Shown: in pieces, positions 1 to 5,089 of the stretch
How positions within the stretch are numbered: the stretch's first letter is position 1
How the letters are laid out: every line of letters begins with the position of its first letter
Position numbers and translations under genes: made by a program
Assembly (NCBI GenBank): GCA_007131045.1
Contig: SLRI01000487.1
Location: forward strand, 1-6,405
Reading direction: 5' to 3'
Source: Rhodospirillales bacterium
GTDB lineage: Bacteria; Pseudomonadota; Alphaproteobacteria; Geminicoccales; Geminicoccaceae
Length of the DNA stretch: 6,405 bases
The notes under the pieces: model-generated
What the model saw: the letters and a program-made list of their open reading frames with translations, nothing else
Told to the model about the DNA's origin: nothing
Database searches by the model: none

Positions 1-1503
1 GAGCATCTGCCGCTGCTCCACGCGGCGCGCGAGCTCCGCTCGCCGATCAAGTGGGTCAACGATCGGAGCGAGAGCTTCACCACCGACTATCACGGCCGGG
101 ATTCGCTGTTCGATGCGGCCCTGGCGCTGGATGCGGACGGCAACTTCCTCGCCGTCGAACTCGAAGGCCAGGGCAACCTCGGCGCCTATGCCGCGGGCTT
201 CGGGGCCGCCGTTCCGACCATGGTCCTGCAGAAGAACCTGCCGAGCCTCTACCGGCTACCCGCCTTCGCCATGACGGTCGATCTGGTTTTCACCAACACC
301 ACCCCGACCACCGCCTATCGCGGCGCCGGCCGGCCCGAGGCGATCTACCTCATGGAGCGCCTGGTCGAGGCCGCAGCACGGGAAACCGGCCGCGATCCGG
401 TCGCACTCAGGCGGCAGAACCTGATCCCACGCGACGCCATCCCCTACCAGGCGGCGTCAGGGCTGACCTACGATTCCGGTGATTTCGCGGCCCATCTGGA
501 TCAGGTGCTCGAGCGCGCCGACTGGCAGGGCTTCGCCGATCGCCGGGCCGTGTCCGAGGCCGAGGGCAGGCTGCGCGGCATCGGGCTCGCCACCTATCTC
601 GAGGTCACCGCCGCCGCCGGCCGCGAGATGGGCGGCATCCGTTTCGCCGCGGACGGCACGGTCACCCTGGTCACCGGCACGCTCGACTACGGCCAGGGTC
701 ACGCCAGCCCGTTCGCCCAGGTCCTGGCCGACCGGCTCGGCGTTCCGTTCGAGGCGATCCGGCTCTTGCAGGGCGACAGCGACCAGCTGCTGTTCGGTGG
801 CGGCACCGGCGGCTCGCGCTCGATCGTGGCGACCGGCCAAGCGATCGATGCGGCCGCGGCGAAGGTGATCAAGAACGGCAAAGAGCTCGCCGCCGACCGG
901 CTCGAGGCTGCCGAAGCCGACATCCTGTTCGACGCCGGCAGCTTCACCGTCGCCGGCACCGACCGGCGGCTGGCGCTGGTCGATCTCGGCCGCGAGAACC
1001 CCGAGGCGCTCGGTGCCGAGCTGGTCGCCGAAACCCCGCCCTCGGCCTTCCCCAACGGCAGCCACGTGGCCGAGGTCGAGATCGACCCGGAGACCGGCAG
1101 GGTGGAGATCCTGAGCTACACCGCGGTCGACGATTTCGGCACCATGGTGAACCCGCTCATGGTCGAGGGGCAGGTGCATGGCGGGCTGGTCCAGGGCATC
1201 GGCCAGGCGCTCGGCGAGGCCGCCGTCTTCGGTCCCGACGGCCAGCCGCAGACCGGCAGCTTTCTCGACTACACCCTGCCCAGGGCGGACGACGTGCCGA
1301 GCTTCGATCTCGCCTTCCACCCGGTCCCGGCGACGACCAATGCGCTCGGCGCCAAGGGCTGCGGCGAAGCCGGCGTCACCGCCGCCCCGCCCGCGATCAT
1401 GAATGCCGTCCTCGACGCCCTGGCGCCGTTGGGCATCACCCATCTCGACATGCCGGCGACGCCGGAGAAGGTCTGGCGGGCGATCCGGGCGGCCGGCGGC
1501 TGA
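1..1503 (+). CDS. Molybdopterin-binding large subunit of a xanthine dehydrogenase/CoxL-family hydroxylase, form II (5' partial)
   Basis: This is the large, Mo-cofactor-binding subunit of a molybdenum hydroxylase. Such enzymes oxidise a substrate with water-derived oxygen and pass electrons to FeS and FAD subunits, which probably lie upstream of the window. The frame is open from base 1, giving about 500 residues of an expected ~770, so the N-terminal third is missing. Landmarks by window residue are the active-site loop AYRGAGR (105-111, bases 313-333), GQGH (231-234), EGQVHGG (389-395) and GCGEAG, whose Glu456 (bases 1366-1368) is the catalytic base position of the family. The loop is the form II type. 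True aerobic CO dehydrogenase (form I) has AYRCSFR with the Cu-binding Cys, so CO is unlikely to be the substrate and the real one cannot be read from the sequence. The C-terminus PATPEKVWRAIRAAGG is typical of the family. The 3' end is repeated twice downstream, and the stop codon sits in a hairpin shared with the convergent nuclease gene. Confidence 0.95.
   Translation, partial: EHLPLLHAARELRSPIKWVNDRSESFTTDYHGRDSLFDAALALDADGNFLAVELEGQGNLGAYAAGFGAAVPTMVLQKNLPSLYRLPAFAMTVDLVFTNTTPTTAYRGAGRPEAIYLMERLVEAAARETGRDPVALRRQNLIPRDAIPYQAASGLTYDSGDFAAHLDQVLERADWQGFADRRAVSEAEGRLRGIGLATYLEVTAAAGREMGGIRFAADGTVTLVTGTLDYGQGHASPFAQVLADRLGVPFEAIRLLQGDSDQLLFGGGTGGSRSIVATGQAIDAAAAKVIKNGKELAADRLEAAEADILFDAGSFTVAGTDRRLALVDLGRENPEALGAELVAETPPSAFPNGSHVAEVEIDPETGRVEILSYTAVDDFGTMVNPLMVEGQVHGGLVQGIGQALGEAAVFGPDGQPQTGSFLDYTLPRADDVPSFDLAFHPVPATTNALGAKGCGEAGVTAAPPAIMNAVLDALAPLGITHLDMPATPEKVWRAIRAAGG
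1359..1493 (+). repeat. CoxL-tail direct repeat, copy 1 (inside the intact gene)
   Basis: These 135 bases recur without gaps at 2871-3005. The first 76 bases (1359-1434) differ at 8 positions, and the last 59 (1435-1493) are identical. The final 33 bases (1461-1493) occur a third time at 3653-3685 with one mismatch. This copy is the functional end of the CoxL-type gene; after 1493 the three copies have different C-terminal tails. Confidence 0.95.
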
Positions 1504-1516
1504 GCCTTCAGCCGCC
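1495..1516. terminator. Perfect hairpin spanning both convergent stop codons
   Basis: GGCGGCTGA (1495-1503) and TCAGCCGCC (1508-1516) form a perfect 9-bp stem with the 4-base loop GCCT. The left arm contains the CoxL stop codon and the right arm contains the nuclease stop codon, so one hairpin lies at the end of both transcripts. No T-run follows on either strand, so an intrinsic bidirectional terminator is an inference from position and stem strength. It may instead only block or stabilise the 3' ends. Confidence 0.5.
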
Positions 1517-2710
1517 TGTCATTGTGGGCAGAGATCGCTGCATCCGCGCGCGAAACACATTGGCGTAGTGATTGAGCGTCTCCGCCAACCACCGCCGTCT
1601 CGAGTCGTCGTCCGGAAAGTCCGCTGCGGCTCGTTTCGTGATGAAATGCGCGACGCCATCGCGCTTGAAGATTTCCAACTCCGATCCCGCAGGCAACTCG
1701 GCGGCGAGTTCGGCCTCTTCCCGGCACAGGCGATCGCCAAGTTCCTTCAGCGGCTCACCAGTTCCCGAGACGAATACGCCGATCTCCCCCGCTTCGCCGT
1801 CAGCACGATAGGCCGTCAACCAGGTACCGGACGTGGGCAGCCGTGCTCGAACACGGTTCGGCCCTGCGTATCTGGGTGACTCCTGCTCAGGATCATCGAA
1901 TTGCATTTCTTGCAGCGGGCTCCACCATGCTCGATGGTCGAGCTGGTCAGACGTCGAAGACGTATCTGGACCTACGGGGGCTTCATCCGCCAGTACCACG
2001 AGCGGGCGGACCGCGGCGACGCCTTCGTCGCGCAACAGTACCACCGTGCGCTCCATGAGCCGGGTTTTGGCAAGCGTGCGTGGCTGCACGATCAGTGCGC
2101 CATCTGCCAAGGTGTAGAGGCCGACCTCGATCAGAGCCAGGGTAAAGCCCGAAGCATTGCGATTGATCAGCTCTGCTATCCCGCTGATGTCCTCGCGAAT
2201 ACCGTCCCCTGCTATCAGCATCAAGAACCTACCCGACTGCATCGAGACAGAAACCGCATCGACAAAGCGGCTCTCGGACAGCCCTGGCGCAACGGCTGAA
2301 GCTCGCTCGAATGGCACATTGCCCTTGCTGCCGGTCGCTATCGCCACCTGGCGTTGAAGATCAGCGTAGGTCCAACGACTGATCGTGCGGGCATAATCGA
2401 GGATTTGGGCAACGACTCTACGACGCGATTCCGGGTTTCGCCAGAGTTTGCACTCGACGAGCGTCAGCCGTCCTTGTGGATTGATGTAGGCAAGATCCAG
2501 CGGCCCGGCTGGCGTGCGAAGCTCCTTGCAGAGCGGAACGAGGGGCCCGTAGGACGGGTCGATCTCGGCAATCGGTAAGAGTTCTGGATACTGGAATAGC
2601 GTGTCCCGCAGCCACGCCTCGTCGCGACCTTCAGTCTGGCCGAAAGCCAAGCGTTGGGCTCGTACCGCGGGCTCATCGCCTCGCTGTAGAAAAAGGAAAT
2701 CGCCGTACAT
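1508..2710 (-). CDS. Stand-alone PD-(D/E)XK nuclease-like protein with DUF4268-like C-terminus
   Basis: This 400-aa soluble protein has no signal peptide. The N-terminal ~110 residues carry the PD-(D/E)XK nuclease signature: Asp72 in GPLDLAY, then the E-x-K strand VECK (Glu86, Lys88), then Gln102 and Tyr106 matching the QxxxY motif of RecB-like nucleases. Residues ~150-215 (GDGIREDISGIAELIN and following) resemble the middle region of widespread uncharacterised nuclease-fold proteins. Residues ~285-390, rich in Trp/Tyr/Phe, resemble DUF4268. It presumably cleaves or binds DNA. Whether it serves defence, repair or a mobile element is unknown, and no methyltransferase or helicase partner is visible. 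The ATG at 2710 is chosen because a GAAGGG Shine-Dalgarno sequence lies 8 bases upstream. The gene converges on the CoxL gene with a 4-base gap. Hand counts of 60-base lines give 55-63% GC against 70% in neighbouring genes, suggesting transfer. Confidence 0.85.
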   Translation of the reverse strand: MYGDFLFLQRGDEPAVRAQRLAFGQTEGRDEAWLRDTLFQYPELLPIAEIDPSYGPLVPLCKELRTPAGPLDLAYINPQGRLTLVECKLWRNPESRRRVVAQILDYARTISRWTYADLQRQVAIATGSKGNVPFERASAVAPGLSESRFVDAVSVSMQSGRFLMLIAGDGIREDISGIAELINRNASGFTLALIEVGLYTLADGALIVQPRTLAKTRLMERTVVLLRDEGVAAVRPLVVLADEAPVGPDTSSTSDQLDHRAWWSPLQEMQFDDPEQESPRYAGPNRVRARLPTSGTWLTAYRADGEAGEIGVFVSGTGEPLKELGDRLCREEAELAAELPAGSELEIFKRDGVAHFITKRAAADFPDDDSRRRWLAETLNHYANVFRARMQRSLPTMTGG

Positions 2711-2870
2711 GAATGGTGCCCTTCAGAAGACCGCTGCGCCGCTGGCCCCGCGACGCTCACGAACACGCCACGGCAGCCAAAGCGAACAACCAAACTTAGA
2801 GATGTAGAGCTAGACGAACTTTTCTATCTTAGGTAGAATAATTTTAGGTCATCAACATTTTTGGTTCGCA
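2711..2870. other. AT-rich leader of the nuclease gene, no gene seen
   Basis: These 160 bases hold no supportable gene. The part next to the nuclease start is GC-moderate and contains its ribosome binding site (GAAGGG on the minus strand at 2719-2724). From about 2785 to 2868 the sequence becomes AT-rich: the line 2821-2880 has 22 G/C of 60, the lowest in the window. The stretch ends abruptly at 2870/2871, where high-GC CoxL-tail homology begins, so this is a visible junction between foreign and native-like DNA. Confidence 0.7.
2826..2855 (-). promoter_or_regulatory. Candidate sigma-70-type promoter for the nuclease gene
   Basis: On the minus strand TTGATG (2855-2850) is followed after 18 bases by TAAGAT (2831-2826). 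Each hexamer matches 4 of 6 consensus bases. It lies in the AT-rich leader and would give a 5' leader of roughly 110 bases before the ATG at 2710. Two copies of ACCTAA, 15 bases apart (2849-2844 and 2834-2829), fall in the spacer and could be an operator. This is motif matching by eye only. Confidence 0.35.
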
Positions 2871-3005
2871 CTGCGGCGAAGCCGGCGTTACTGCCGCTCC
2901 GCCGGCGGTCATGAACGCCGTCCTCGACGCCCTGGCGCCGCTGGGGATCACCCATCTCGACATGCCGGCGACGCCGGAGAAGGTCTGGCGGGCGATCCGG
3001 GCGGC
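2871..3005 (+). repeat. CoxL-tail direct repeat, copy 2
   Basis: This matches 1359-1493 without gaps. The section 2947-3005 is identical over 59 bases. Homology starts sharply at 2871, directly after the AT-rich leader of the nuclease gene, and ends at 3005, where the two C-terminal tails diverge. Confidence 0.95.
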
Positions 3006-3036
3006 GAAAGCGCCGATCGCGGCCGCTCGACGCTGA
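2872..3036 (+). pseudogene. Orphan 3' end of a CoxL-type gene (second copy, 5'-truncated)
   Basis: The frame TGC-GGC-GAA at 2872 encodes the CGEAG catalytic segment and then the whole CoxL C-terminus through PATPEKVWRAIRAA, ending AKAPIAAARR at the TGA at 3034-3036. The reading frame is intact but there is no start codon or ribosome binding site upstream; an in-frame TAG lies at 2845-2847. It is therefore a remnant of about 54 codons. Relative to the intact gene the first 76 bases differ at 8 sites: seven are silent and one changes Ile to Val. The fragment thus diverged while still under coding selection, in a functional paralogue or another strain's coxL, before it was orphaned. The terminal tail differs from the intact gene's AGG ending, and a strong hairpin begins at the stop codon. 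This may be the original gene end displaced by the nuclease-bearing insert. Confidence 0.85.
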
Positions 3037-3063
3037 ACGGGGGCGCCAAGAGCGCCCCCGTTC
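3035..3063. terminator. 12-bp perfect GC-rich hairpin after the orphan CoxL tail
   Basis: GAACGGGGGCGC (3035-3046), loop CAAGA, and GCGCCCCCGTTC (3052-3063) form a perfect 12-bp stem that starts inside the TGA stop codon of the orphan CoxL tail. It sits between two converging coding directions and could terminate both. There is no T-tract on either side, so it is a strong hairpin of terminator type rather than a textbook intrinsic terminator. Confidence 0.6.
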
Positions 3064-3071
3064 GTCATCGG

Positions 3072-3094
3072 CTGACCGGTGCACTACCGGTCAG
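3072..3094. terminator. 9-bp hairpin downstream of the small exported protein gene
   Basis: CTGACCGGT (3072-3080), loop GCACT, and ACCGGTCAG (3086-3094) form a perfect 9-bp stem. It lies 15 bases beyond the stop codon of the minus-strand gene, with the 10-base palindrome GGCTGCAGCC (3094-3103) between them. It probably acts with the 3035-3063 hairpin as the 3' end of that minus-strand transcript. No T-run is present. Confidence 0.45.
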
Positions 3095-3109
3095 GCTGCA
3101 GCCTCAGTA

Positions 3110-3478
3110 TTACTGCTGCTGCTCTTCGGTCTCCCACTCGGTCCCCGGCTCGCGGCCGATGCGGCCGACGTGCTCGTCGTCCTCGAAGGAGACGTAGACC
3201 TCGTCGCCTTCCTCGAACTCGTCGAAGTCGACCTGCTCGCCGGTGGCCAGGCGCAACACGATCTCACGGGCATCCTCGTCCTTGCTCTCGACGGTGGCAC
3301 GGATTTCCTGCTGCTGCATGCCCATGCCGTGCTGCTCGGTGCCGAGCTGCTGGTCCTGCTGCGCCCCGAGGGTCTCCTGCTGGCCGGCGGCGGTCTGGTC
3401 CTGGGTGGCTGCATAAACCGCGCTGCTGCCGAGCAGGATCGCGATCGCCGAAGCGGCGCTCATCAGGGTCTTGGTCAT
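3110..3478 (-). CDS. Small exported Q-rich acidic protein, DUF1344-like domain
   Basis: This is a 122-aa predicted periplasmic protein. Residues 1-23 form a Sec signal peptide: Lys3, a hydrophobic core ~6-20, and cleavage after VYA. Residues 26-57 are low-complexity with 12 Gln. Residues ~58-108 are an acidic strand-rich domain with the layout V-x-S-x-D, I-V-L, GEQVDF, GDEVYVSF and HVGRI, which resembles DUF1344-type small beta domains. The end is again Glu/Gln-rich (ETEEQQQ). The function is unknown; related small periplasmic proteins are often stress-associated. The start at 3478 is preferred over an upstream in-frame Met at 3610 because GGAGGG lies 10 bases before it and the signal peptide begins there. 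The gene lies between two CoxL-tail remnants on the opposite strand. A possible EcfG-type promoter precedes it, and two hairpins follow. Confidence 0.8.
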   Translation of the reverse strand: MTKTLMSAASAIAILLGSSAVYAATQDQTAAGQQETLGAQQDQQLGTEQHGMGMQQQEIRATVESKDEDAREIVLRLATGEQVDFDEFEEGDEVYVSFEDDEHVGRIGREPGTEWETEEQQQ

Positions 3479-3487
3479 GGTGATGTT

Positions 3488-3493
3488 CCCTCC
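3488..3493 (-). promoter_or_regulatory. Shine-Dalgarno GGAGGG deciding the start at 3478
   Basis: GGAGGG on the minus strand lies 10 bases before the ATG at 3478. It fixes the short, signal-peptide-bearing form of the protein and argues against the longer form starting at 3610. Confidence 0.7.
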
Positions 3494-3547
3494 GTCTTTC
3501 TTTAGGGTGAATTCGGAGACGGCTGGCGGCCGTTCCGATACCACGAG

Positions 3548-3573
3548 AAACTGGCGGGGCAAGGCCGGGTTCC
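3548..3573 (-). promoter_or_regulatory. Candidate EcfG-type (general stress) promoter
   Basis: On the minus strand GGAAC (3573-3569) is followed after 16 bases by AGTT (3552-3549), or after 17 by GTTT. The alphaproteobacterial EcfG consensus is GGAAC, 16-17 bases, CGTT, so the -35 element is perfect and the -10 matches 3 of 4 bases. The start of transcription would lie near 3540, leaving a leader of about 60 bases before the ATG. This fits a small periplasmic protein of a type often controlled by the general stress response. It is motif evidence only. Confidence 0.35.
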
Positions 3574-3632
3574 ACGCAGCATTTGCTTTTTTGTCGAGCC
3601 CCGGACGCACGCCTCGCGGTCAGTTTGCCAGG

Positions 3633-3740
3633 ATGGCGGAGCCGCCAGCGAAGCCGGAGAAGATCTGGCGGGCGATCCGGGCGGCCAGCGCGTCGGGTCC
3701 ATTCGCCGCACATCGCCCACCGGTCCATCTGCCCGCTTGA
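3633..3740 (+). pseudogene. Third CoxL C-terminal tail remnant
   Basis: The frame from 3633 reads MAEPPAKPEKIWRAIRAA, then continues SASGPFAAHRPPVHLPA to the TGA at 3738-3740. The PEK[I/V]WRAIRAA block matches the end of the intact CoxL in the same frame. Homology is confined to about 17 codons and the CGEAG part is gone, so this is an older or more deleted remnant than the second copy. No ribosome binding site precedes the ATG and the peptide is not expected to be made. Its orientation matches the other two copies. Confidence 0.7.
3653..3685 (+). repeat. CoxL-tail direct repeat, copy 3 (33-base core)
   Basis: The 33-base core GCCGGAGAAGRTCTGGCGGG and its continuation to 3685 match 1461-1493 and 2973-3005 with a single difference: A at 3663 where the other two copies have G, giving Ile instead of Val. 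Similarity to the other copies fades quickly on both sides. Confidence 0.9.
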
Positions 3741-3765
3741 CTTTACCGCCGTCGGGTCATCAACG
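3737..3765 (+). promoter_or_regulatory. Weak candidate promoter of the envelope operon
   Basis: TTGACT (3737-3742) matches 5 of 6 bases of a -35 hexamer and overlaps the stop codon of the third CoxL remnant. The bases at the expected -10 spacing (around 3759-3765, ATCAACG) match the consensus poorly. It is placed sensibly about 50 bases before the first operon start, but the -10 is unconvincing. Confidence 0.2.
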
Positions 3766-3775
3766 TCGCGCCGGC

Positions 3776-3781
3776 GGAGGA
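3776..3781 (+). promoter_or_regulatory. Shine-Dalgarno GGAGGA deciding the start at 3788
   Basis: GGAGGA lies 6 bases before the ATG at 3788, with a GTG immediately before that ATG. It supports the lipoprotein start at 3788 over the in-frame TTG at 3737. Confidence 0.75.
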
Positions 3782-3787
3782 ATAGTG

Positions 3788-4420
3788 ATGGACCGATGTG
3801 CTCGGCGGTGCGACGCGACCTTCTGGGGGCTCTTGGCGCTGCTTCTCGCCGTACTCGTCGGCTGTGGCACTGTCGAGACGACTGTTCGCCCGTCGCTGCC
3901 GAGCTTCGTCGCACCAGCGATCGATCCCTTGCCGCTCAGGGTCGCCTATGGCTTCGCCGATGACCTCGACACACCGCGCGTGCATCGCGTCGGCAGCTCG
4001 GACAATCCGACTGCGGTCCACAGCTTCGAGGTCGGTGCCGCGAGCCGGGCCACGTTCGAGCGGCTGATCCCGGCACTTTTCGCCGAGGCCGTGCCAGCGG
4101 CCGCCGCGCCCGGCACGGCCGGCACGATCGTGATCGCGCTCGCCAAGGCGCACGGCCAGCGATTCCCGCAACCAGCCTACGCGACGGTCGGCTATACCCT
4201 GACCTTCATGGAGCCCGACGGCAGTGTGGCCGGCACCTGGCAGGTCGACGGCCAGAGCAAGCGGGACGGCACGCTCGACGACGAGATGGCGCTCGCGATG
4301 CGCAAGGCGGCGAGCAGGGTGGCCTTCGAGATCGGCAACCAGCCGGCCGTCGTGCGCTGGTTGGAGCGTGCCGCCCCGGGTCACGATGCGGTGACGACCG
4401 GACCGACCGAGAGGGACTGA
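3788..4420 (+). CDS. Predicted outer-membrane lipoprotein, family not recognised (operon gene 1)
   Basis: This 210-aa protein has a lipoprotein signal peptide: basic residues at 3-7, a hydrophobic run 11-24 and lipobox LVGC with Cys26. Residue +2 after Cys is Gly, which does not signal inner-membrane retention, so an outer-membrane anchor facing the periplasm is likely. The mature part has a strand-like segment (LRVAYGFADD), then VGAASRATFERLIPALFAEAV, an Ala-rich stretch, TIVIALAKAHG, and GYTLTFMEPDGSVAGTWQVDGQ. This mixed alpha/beta layout, with a G-A-S-x-x-x-F helix, is seen in several uncharacterised proteobacterial lipoproteins, but I cannot name the family. The start at 3788 is set by GGAGGA 6 bases upstream and by the signal peptide. 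It is followed after 2 bases by the next gene and is the first gene of a four-gene run. Confidence 0.85.
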   Translation: MDRCARRCDATFWGLLALLLAVLVGCGTVETTVRPSLPSFVAPAIDPLPLRVAYGFADDLDTPRVHRVGSSDNPTAVHSFEVGAASRATFERLIPALFAEAVPAAAAPGTAGTIVIALAKAHGQRFPQPAYATVGYTLTFMEPDGSVAGTWQVDGQSKRDGTLDDEMALAMRKAASRVAFEIGNQPAVVRWLERAAPGHDAVTTGPTERD

Positions 4421-4422
4421 CC

Positions 4423-5085
4423 ATGCCGCCCGTACCAGCAATCCGCGCCCTGGCCAGCAGCTGCCTCGTCGTCCTCGGGCTCGCCGCCTGCGTGCCGGTG
4501 CCGACGCCGACCGTGAGCACCATGGAGAATCCGCCGTCGGCGGAGCTCACCGCACTTCGACCGGGCGAGGCGATCGCCGTGCTCGACGATGGGGCAGCCG
4601 AGAGCAGTTGGGTCGCGGGCTGCGTGCAGGAGCGACTGGCGAAGGGCCTGCCGGGGAACCGCGTGCTCGACGATCAGACGACGCGCGATCGCTTCTTCCC
4701 CTGGCTGGAACCCGACACGGTGCCGAAGGACGACGCCGCCGTCGCCAGGATGTTCGAGCACGCGGCCGCCCGCAACCGGCTGACCGACGAGCGGATGCGC
4801 TACATCCTGAAGATCGGCCTCACCGAGGAAAGCGTGGGCGACGGGGTCGAGCAGGTCATTGCCGGTGCCGCCTTCTGGAAGCTGACCGACCGGGCCACCG
4901 CCGAGGTGATCGACGTCGAGGCGCAATGCTGTCGACCGGGCGGCACGGCACGAGCGACCGGGGTGCAGGGCTATGCGCATGTCGTGCAGTGGGGCTTCAT
5001 CGTGATCTCGATGGTCGAGACCGCGGCCTGCCACGAGCTCGCCGATACACTGCTCGACGTCCTGAAGCCTGCGCCGGCCCGTTGA
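4423..5085 (+). CDS. Predicted lipoprotein, family not recognised (operon gene 2)
   Basis: This 220-aa protein has a signal peptide with lipobox LAAC, Cys23 being the lipidated residue, followed by a Pro/Val-rich linker. The mature domain begins near residue 44 with a strand-like IAVLDD, then Cys67, RFFPWLEPD (90-98), a helical region 102-120, RYILKIGLTEESVG (126-139), paired Cys169-Cys170 and Cys203. The four cysteines in the mature part could form disulfides in the periplasm. A short hydrophobic stretch (190-198) is probably a buried strand rather than a membrane span. I do not recognise a named family. Its ATG is 2 bases after the previous stop, with GAGGG 7 bases upstream inside the previous gene, so the two are co-translated in practice. 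Its neighbours imply a role at the cell envelope. Confidence 0.85.
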   Translation: MPPVPAIRALASSCLVVLGLAACVPVPTPTVSTMENPPSAELTALRPGEAIAVLDDGAAESSWVAGCVQERLAKGLPGNRVLDDQTTRDRFFPWLEPDTVPKDDAAVARMFEHAAARNRLTDERMRYILKIGLTEESVGDGVEQVIAGAAFWKLTDRATAEVIDVEAQCCRPGGTARATGVQGYAHVVQWGFIVISMVETAACHELADTLLDVLKPAPAR

Positions 5086-5089
5086 CGCG

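Larger units (their letters stand above)
3479..3787. other. Divergent intergenic region with promoter and a CoxL remnant
   Basis: These 309 bases separate the minus-strand small exported protein from the plus-strand operon. They hold the leader and possible EcfG-type promoter of the former, the third CoxL-tail remnant (3633-3740), and the short leader and ribosome binding site of the operon. I see no intact gene here. The open frame running plus from 3471 overlaps the promoter and leader of the minus gene and lacks a ribosome binding site. Confidence 0.6.

Noticed and set aside
51..482. Plus-strand Arg/Pro-rich frame at the window start
   Set aside because: It is out of frame with the CoxL sequence, which continues open to base 1. 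Its composition is typical of a shadow in high-GC DNA.
457..1443. Long minus-strand open frame (328 aa) opposite the CoxL gene
   Set aside because: It is a GC-rich shadow frame. The plus strand has an unmistakable CoxL protein over the same bases, and the minus product is Gly/Arg/Asp-rich without any recognisable domain.
1..1503. Naming the gene coxL as aerobic CO dehydrogenase
   Set aside because: The active-site loop is AYRGAGR, not AYRCSFR, so the Cu-coordinating Cys of true CO dehydrogenase is missing.
3479..3610. 44-residue N-terminal extension of the small exported protein (start at 3610)
   Set aside because: It would bury the signal peptide inside the protein, has no ribosome binding site, and spans the likely promoter. 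GGAGGG supports the start at 3478.
3471..3740. 89-aa plus-strand frame containing the third CoxL tail
   Set aside because: It has no ribosome binding site, it overlaps the leader and promoter of the minus gene, and only the PEKIWRAIRAA part has homology. I treat it as a remnant.
1504..3740. Insertion sequence or integron cassette array
   Set aside because: There is no transposase or integrase, no terminal inverted repeats at the cargo ends, and the repeats are coding CoxL ends rather than attC-like sites. The insertion idea is kept only as a hypothesis.
3737..3787. Upstream TTG start for the first operon lipoprotein
   Set aside because: It adds 17 residues before a well-formed lipoprotein signal peptide, while GGAGGA is placed correctly for the ATG at 3788.
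3743..4441. Minus-strand 232-aa frame opposite the first operon gene
   Set aside because: It is a shadow frame. The plus strand has a ribosome binding site, a lipobox and tight operon spacing.
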